Under the pieces are notes generated by a model. The model saw nothing but the letters and a program-made list of their open reading frames with translations. It searched no databases and had not been told where the DNA came from. 64,000 bases of DNA from Scalesia atractyloides (taxonomy: Eukaryota > Streptophyta > Magnoliopsida > Asterales > Asteraceae): positions 32,807,126-32,871,125 of the forward strand of contig CAMTDV010000017.1 in assembly GCA_947069175.1 (NCBI GenBank). The letters are read 5' to 3'. Shown in pieces: positions 59,790 to 64,000 of the stretch (position 1 is its first letter; each line of letters starts with the position of its first letter). A program made the position numbers and the translations under genes.

Positions 59790-61211
59790 GATTCCCCCTT
59801 CTTCGTTGGTGTCGAATCTTGTTCTTGAACTTCAAAACTTTGAGCCGTGTTTGAATATTCTGCAACTTTAATCAAGGTGTCTGCCGATGTCGTCGAAACA
59901 GGTCAACAGATTCCTCCTTAATTGATGATCTGGGTTTGCATTAACAACTTTCAGTTCCGCTGAAATCTCCAGTTCAGATCTTTGATTGCACGATTTCCGA
60001 CCTCCTCTGATTTGCTTGACCGACAAATTTTCTTGAATAACTACCAACTTGAAGCTAATCAATGCAGCAGCTTCTCCATTTCGACGATAACCGCATCCGA
60101 GTTCAGTTTTTGAATAAGCGTTGAGCATGAGTTTATTCCGCACACTCCTAAAGTATCAAAAACTCAACCGGCAATTGATAGAAACTTTGAATCACCACAT
60201 CGGAAAACTTCAAATCAACGAATACCCTCAAAAAATTCCGAAATCCCTATTTCCGTAATTGCAGTTAAGCACCCTTCAGAAAGATTTGATCAGCAAATCT
60301 GTAATCTGCTCAATCAGCAAATCTTCAACGGAAACAAATAATCTGGTAACACATCGAATCTGAGAAACATACGTCCGTGACCAAACTCACATCCTTCCTC
60401 TTCTATCACAATGCCAAATATATAGCTATCTCTGGTAGACCAGCGCCACTTAATCACCAAACATCATCATCCAACGGCGGTTAGACCAAAGAGAAGAATG
60501 ATTCATCTGCTTGAAGACTAAAAATAATGGCAACCAAAGGTTATCATCAAATTTCCTTGGTAATTTTGAAACCATCCGTCTGCGGAGCTAGTCATTAATT
60601 CCTAAGATCATCACCGAACGTCTTGAACGTCCTCAGTTCCTCACTAGTACTAACGACTGCTAATCCAGCTAACTGTTCCTTCACCGGAGATCAGGACTCT
60701 AACCCTTAAGCATCACTCTGTATCATGAACTGAAACTCGGAACTTCCTGTGATCACCCGATGAATCTCGATCCTCTGCATTTCTTGATAATCTGCAATCG
60801 GTAACCACCTGGATACTGTTGCAGCAGTCACGAATTTCAAAAATGCCGGAATCTTCAAATATTGAAAATTTTTTATTCCCCCTCATTTCTGAAAATTCTG
60901 ACCATACTGAAATTTTCACTGAAATTCGGAATTTTCAGTATTTAACAAATGCGGATTTAACGTTTAGGCCCATTACTAGTCACGACACCCAAATGATCAA
61001 CAATCTGCATCGGTATCAATGACTCTCCCGTTATCTTCAAAATTTTGTGATCGTATCACCAAATCTGTACTCTGAAGCTCTAGGCAGTGTCCCCGAACAT
61101 CCCGGTTCGGTCTTCGAAAACCCGAAAAACTTTCTATCGCCAAATTTTTTCTAGACACTCGTCCCATCAATACGATCAACAAAATTTTTCCATGCCTTTT
61201 TTTAGGCATTG
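59790..61211 (-). other. Element 5 interior, no gene seen
   Basis: No gag or pol motif in any frame; short frames look like chance. Confidence 0.7.
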
Positions 61212-61214
61212 GAC

Positions 61215-61414
61215 CAAGTTCGGGCGAACTTGGTCACCCACTACCAAGTTCGGGCGAACTTGGTCTCCCAACTCACAAGTTCGAGCGAACTTGATTAAAG
61301 TTTGGGCGAACTTGATCAAGTTTGGGCGAACTTGATCAAGTTCGGGCGAACTTGATCAAAATGATACAAGTTCGGTCGAACTTGACAAATACAGGTCAAG
61401 TTCAGGCGAACTTG
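61215..61414 (-). repeat. Dyad-repeat array in element 5 leader
   Basis: Eight copies of CAAGTTCGNNCGAACTTG-type dyads beginning at 61215, 61245, 61276, 61297, 61317, 61337, 61367 and 61397; spacings 30, 31, 21, 20, 20, 30, 30. Confidence 0.9.
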
Positions 61415-61884
61415 ATCTCCAAAAATCAGCCCATTTTCATATTTTTCGATCCAGAATCCTTATTTCTTCAAATTTCAAGATGAATACACCATAGATCTGG
61501 TTGAAAATCACTTTCTAACAATCCTATACGTTCAATTTTACTTTTCATCCGTGGATTGTATGTTTATTTCAAGTTTTACTTCCAAAACCCCTCCTAATGT
61601 CCATAAATGTCCAAATTCATGAGCGTTGGTGATAACCGTAACTCTGATACCAATTGAAGGTCCATGATCAGGCAGTTCTAGATGGAAGTTAATGCAGAAA
61701 CGTAAACCGATTTGGTAAAATGTTATTAAGAATGGAGTAGAAACAGAATGCAGCGGAAGTCTTCATTCATACCGAAAGAGTATAAATCTTTATAAGTCCA
61801 GCTGCCGGAGTTCCTGGAGAGAATCCGGCAGCACCTCCCCGTAGGGATGGCAAAGACTCAAATGACAAATGAACACACACCACC

Positions 61885-61892
61885 TATTTATA
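61885..61892 (-). promoter_or_regulatory. TATA box of element 5
   Basis: CTATTTATAGG read as CCTATAAATAG on the minus strand, 41 bp downstream of the first dyad. Confidence 0.7.
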
Positions 61893-61932
61893 GGGAAACA
61901 TAACAAGTTCGCTTGACATGTGCATAGGAGGA

Positions 61933-62100
61933 CAAGTTCGGGCGAACTTGTCCACCATACGACAAGTTCGGCCGAACTTGTCTGCCACATGTCAAGTTCG
62001 AGCGAACTTGACTGCTATATCTCAAGTTCGAGCGAACTTGACTGCCACATGTCAAGTTCGAGCGAACTTGACCTCCACAGGTCAAGTTCGGGCGAACTTG
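61933..62100 (-). repeat. Six 18-bp dyads at exact 30-bp period in element 5 U3
   Basis: Copies at 61933, 61963, 61993, 62023, 62053 and 62083. Centre bases vary (GG, GC, AG); arms CAAGTTCG and CGAACTTG are intact in all six. Four junctions give GTCAAG or CTTGAC flanks, which include TTGAC (W-box core). Confidence 0.93.
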
Positions 62101-63258
62101 TTCCCTTTTACACTGAAAACTCTGTATTTTGGTCGTGTGTTCAATTCTAACCTATACAATATTCAACACACTCTCAATCTAGCCTATTCGACAAGTGTTG
62201 AACACAATAGTGCATCAACAACACCCCATCTGTAACACCCCAACCCAAATAGGGATGGTATATCACTAGAAACGGTGATTAGAAACAAAAGACAGTTCCA
62301 TTAATATTAAAGTTAGGGTTACATTCAAAAAGATAGTTCATAGCCCTAGGCCCCAAAATACATATCTATTTTATATAAGTGATAAACATCTTCAGTTAGC
62401 ATCCTAGGGTTTTTTCTTCACTCTCCTCCCGGCCAAAAGTAACAAGTGAACCTGTGGTGAGATAAAATATACAGAATGAGCCGAATGCCCAGTACGGAAT
62501 AATAAGCTTAAATAACAATGACGGTAATAGTAATGGTAACAATAGCAGTACCAGTAACCGTAATATGATACAATATAAAGTAGGTCAACAAGCAAACTGT
62601 ATCATAAGGATGTACCCTTGAGCCGAACAGTAATAGGTATGATGGGTATAAGAACAAACAAACCATACACCTACATTAATCCTAGGATCATTCTATACGC
62701 CTCCTAGTAGCTATGTACCACATTTGTACCTAGAGGTGTCGTGAACTAATCTCTCCATCACGGAATGAGCACACGCTATCAGTGCCTCAATAACGTGGCA
62801 CACTCCACAAAAAGCATAGAACTCTGGGTAACAGAGCACAATTGGTCATAAACAGTAATCCAGTAAACAGTAACCATATAAACGGTATCGGAACATGCGA
62901 TAATGAGTACCATATAATCATAATCCTATCGCATGATATCAAATCAAATCTAAGGTCTCAAAAAGAAATTAACAGACCATCAAATAAATTGATATTCCAA
63001 AGACGTTAGGAGTTCCAAAAGAAACGATAGTCAACGAGTTTATAAACAATTGAACAAGATAATAAACGGGAGAAAGCGTAAGGATTCGTACCTTGTTTCT
63101 TGATTTGTTGTCTTAAAATATATATTTGTCAAAGCGTGTTCGTATAAACCTACATCGTGTCCATATATTTCGTAAGGTTGTGTTCGTGTATGTAAAGTGT
63201 ATATATATTGTTTATTTAGAGATCTTGATTAATCCATGTCTAGTTTGTTTAAAAAATC

Positions 63259-63261
<3 letters not shown>

Positions 63262-63312
<51 letters not shown>
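63262..63312. repeat. AT microsatellite
   Basis: About 25 AT units. Confidence 0.95.
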
Positions 63313-63315
<3 letters not shown>

Positions 63316-63506
63316 TTTTGCTTAGACTAAGAAATAATTATTATCTATACATATATACATTTATATTTGTATTTGCTCAGGAAACATAATGTTATTTTTA
63401 GTTGTATAATCGTAATAAAATAAGTAAATAAACATTAAATGTCGGTTTAAATAAAATAGAAGTTAATTAAAATTTGATTATGTAAATAAGAAATATGTTG
63501 TTATTA

Positions 63507-63597
63507 ATTAGAAATTTGATTCATAAGAAATCTGATAAAAATAATGTCACCAAGAATTTGATTCATAAGAAATCTGATAAAAATAATGTCACCAAGA
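63507..63597. repeat. Tandem duplication of about 42 bp
   Basis: TTTGATTCATAAGAAATCTG with AATGTCACCAAGAA occurs twice head to tail. Confidence 0.9.
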
Positions 63598-63660
63598 AGG
63601 TTTGAACCTCAGGTCTCTAGTTTAAAGTCTCAAGACTTAATCAGTTGGACTATACCACCT
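63594..63660 (-). other. tRNA-like module a (LTR8)
   Basis: Minus strand box-A-like TAGTCCAACTGATT at 63652 and box-B GGTTCAAACC at 63608, 44 nt apart. Confidence 0.65.
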
Positions 63661-63721
63661 TTAACTATATATCTTGAAATCTGATTTGCTTAAATATAAA
63701 TTTGATTTATTAAAAGAATGT

Positions 63722-63792
63722 CTCTTGCAAGATTTGAACCCAAGACCTCTAAGTTATAAGTTAGAGCCTTAACCACTGGACCACTAAGTGAT
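63722..63792 (-). other. tRNA-like module b (LTR8)
   Basis: Minus strand TGGTCCAGTGGTTAAGG at 63783 and GGTTCAAATC at 63740, 43 nt apart. CTCTAA and TTAGAG can form an anticodon-type stem. Confidence 0.68.
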
Positions 63793-63923
63793 TTATGTAT
63801 GATTTATTAAATCTGATCTTTTATATAAGAAATCTGATGCATTTAATAGGAAATTTGATGTTTTTATAAAAATATGATGTTATGCATTATATCAGAATGT
63901 TATGCATTATAAAAATATATTTT

Positions 63924-63996
63924 TCCAGTAGGATTCGAACTTGTGACCTCCGAGTTCTAAACTAAGATCTGAATCAACTAGGCTACTTGGAGCCCT
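63924..63996 (-). other. tRNA-like module c (LTR8)
   Basis: Minus strand TAGCCTAGTTGATT at 63985 and AGTTCGAATCC at 63941, 44 nt apart. Confidence 0.65.
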
Positions 63997-64000
63997 TGTA

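Larger units (their letters stand above)
59224..62220 (-). mobile_element. Element 5: small non-autonomous LTR element
   Basis: Two 566-bp LTRs flank 1865 bp. PBS on the minus strand next to the right LTR (TTGGTATCAGAGTT, about 61641-61654); PPT next to the left LTR (minus AGAAGGGGGAATC). No coding domain in the interior. LTR differences are mostly C/T and G/A. Target-site duplication ACACC is perfect. LTR style and dyad arrays link it to elements 4 and 7. Confidence 0.92.
61655..62220 (-). repeat. Element 5 5' LTR
   Basis: Plus-strand ends TGAAGGTCC and GCATCAACA. TATA (minus) at 61885-61892; six dyads at 61933-62100. Confidence 0.93.
62231..64000 (-). repeat. LTR8: partial LTR with tRNA-like array
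   Basis: Plus-strand start TGTAACACCCCAACCC, so it is read leftward and ends here; the start lies beyond the window. Only 5 bp (CCATC) separate it from the element 5 duplication. It holds an AT-repeat (63262-63312), a tandem duplication (63507-63597) and three tRNA-like modules. Confidence 0.65.

Noticed and set aside
61918..62235. Protein with QVRANL repeats
   Set aside because: The frame simply reads through the 30-bp dyad repeats of the LTR; the other LTR breaks it.
63126..63389. 87-codon frame on the plus strand
   Set aside because: Most of it is the AT microsatellite read as Tyr-Ile repeats.

Overview
This window is plant nuclear DNA, very probably from a eudicot and plausibly Asteraceae (inference from retroelement style; no marker proves the family). 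About 85-90% is nested transposable-element sequence. I support one apparently intact host gene: a three-exon NAC transcription factor of the XND1/NAC104 type on the minus strand (47341-48339).

Layout. 1-44081 is a deep nest. A Tekay-like chromovirus (element 1, +, 1-32356, about 550 bp of its 5' LTR outside the window) carries element 2 (gypsy, -, 2025-12713, TSD GAAAC) in its 5' LTR. Its reverse transcriptase is split at 16950-26465 by a gag-only gypsy element (element 3) followed by a tandem array of Cassandra-type 5S-bearing TRIMs; the whole block is flanked by ATTCA. Element 1 sits in the leader of a copia-like element (element 7, -, LTR 32497-32919). Element 7 sits in a long LTR of family 'Z' (Z1, 32920-35256). 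Z1 sits in gypsy element 6 (-; internal 35257-36753 and 41624-41732, LTR 41733-44081), which also holds gag-only element 4 (-, 36754-41623, TSD TTTGG). Element 6 sits in a second Z LTR (Z2, 44082-about 45200).

45.2-53.9 kb is the gene-bearing part: a MULE-type MITE (45620-45927), the NAC gene with TATA box and a GA-repeat, a SINE-like fragment, a decayed CACTA end and a decayed minus-strand copia with one LTR. 53.9-62.2 kb is a decayed plus-strand copia split by a third Z LTR (Z3, -, 54203-about 57105) and by a small non-autonomous LTR element (element 5, -, 59224-62220, TSD ACACC). From 62231 on there is a partial LTR (LTR8, -) with a tRNA-like array.

Most interesting signals. (1) A conserved core near GGTGGATACGCCGCTGGTAC lies inside concentric stems in two Z LTRs and twice in element 3; stem sequences differ while pairing is kept, with compensatory changes, which points to an undescribed structured RNA. 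(2) Seven tRNA-like modules with canonical A-box to B-box spacing (43-45 nt) sit in the LTRs of two families. (3) Arrays of an 18-bp dyad, CAAGTTCGNNCGAACTTG, at about 10-bp multiples lie directly upstream of the TATA box in three LTR types and again in the leaders. (4) A gypsy LTR and a Cassandra array share one target-site duplication. No retroelement here has an intact coding set; all carry stops, frameshifts or deletions.
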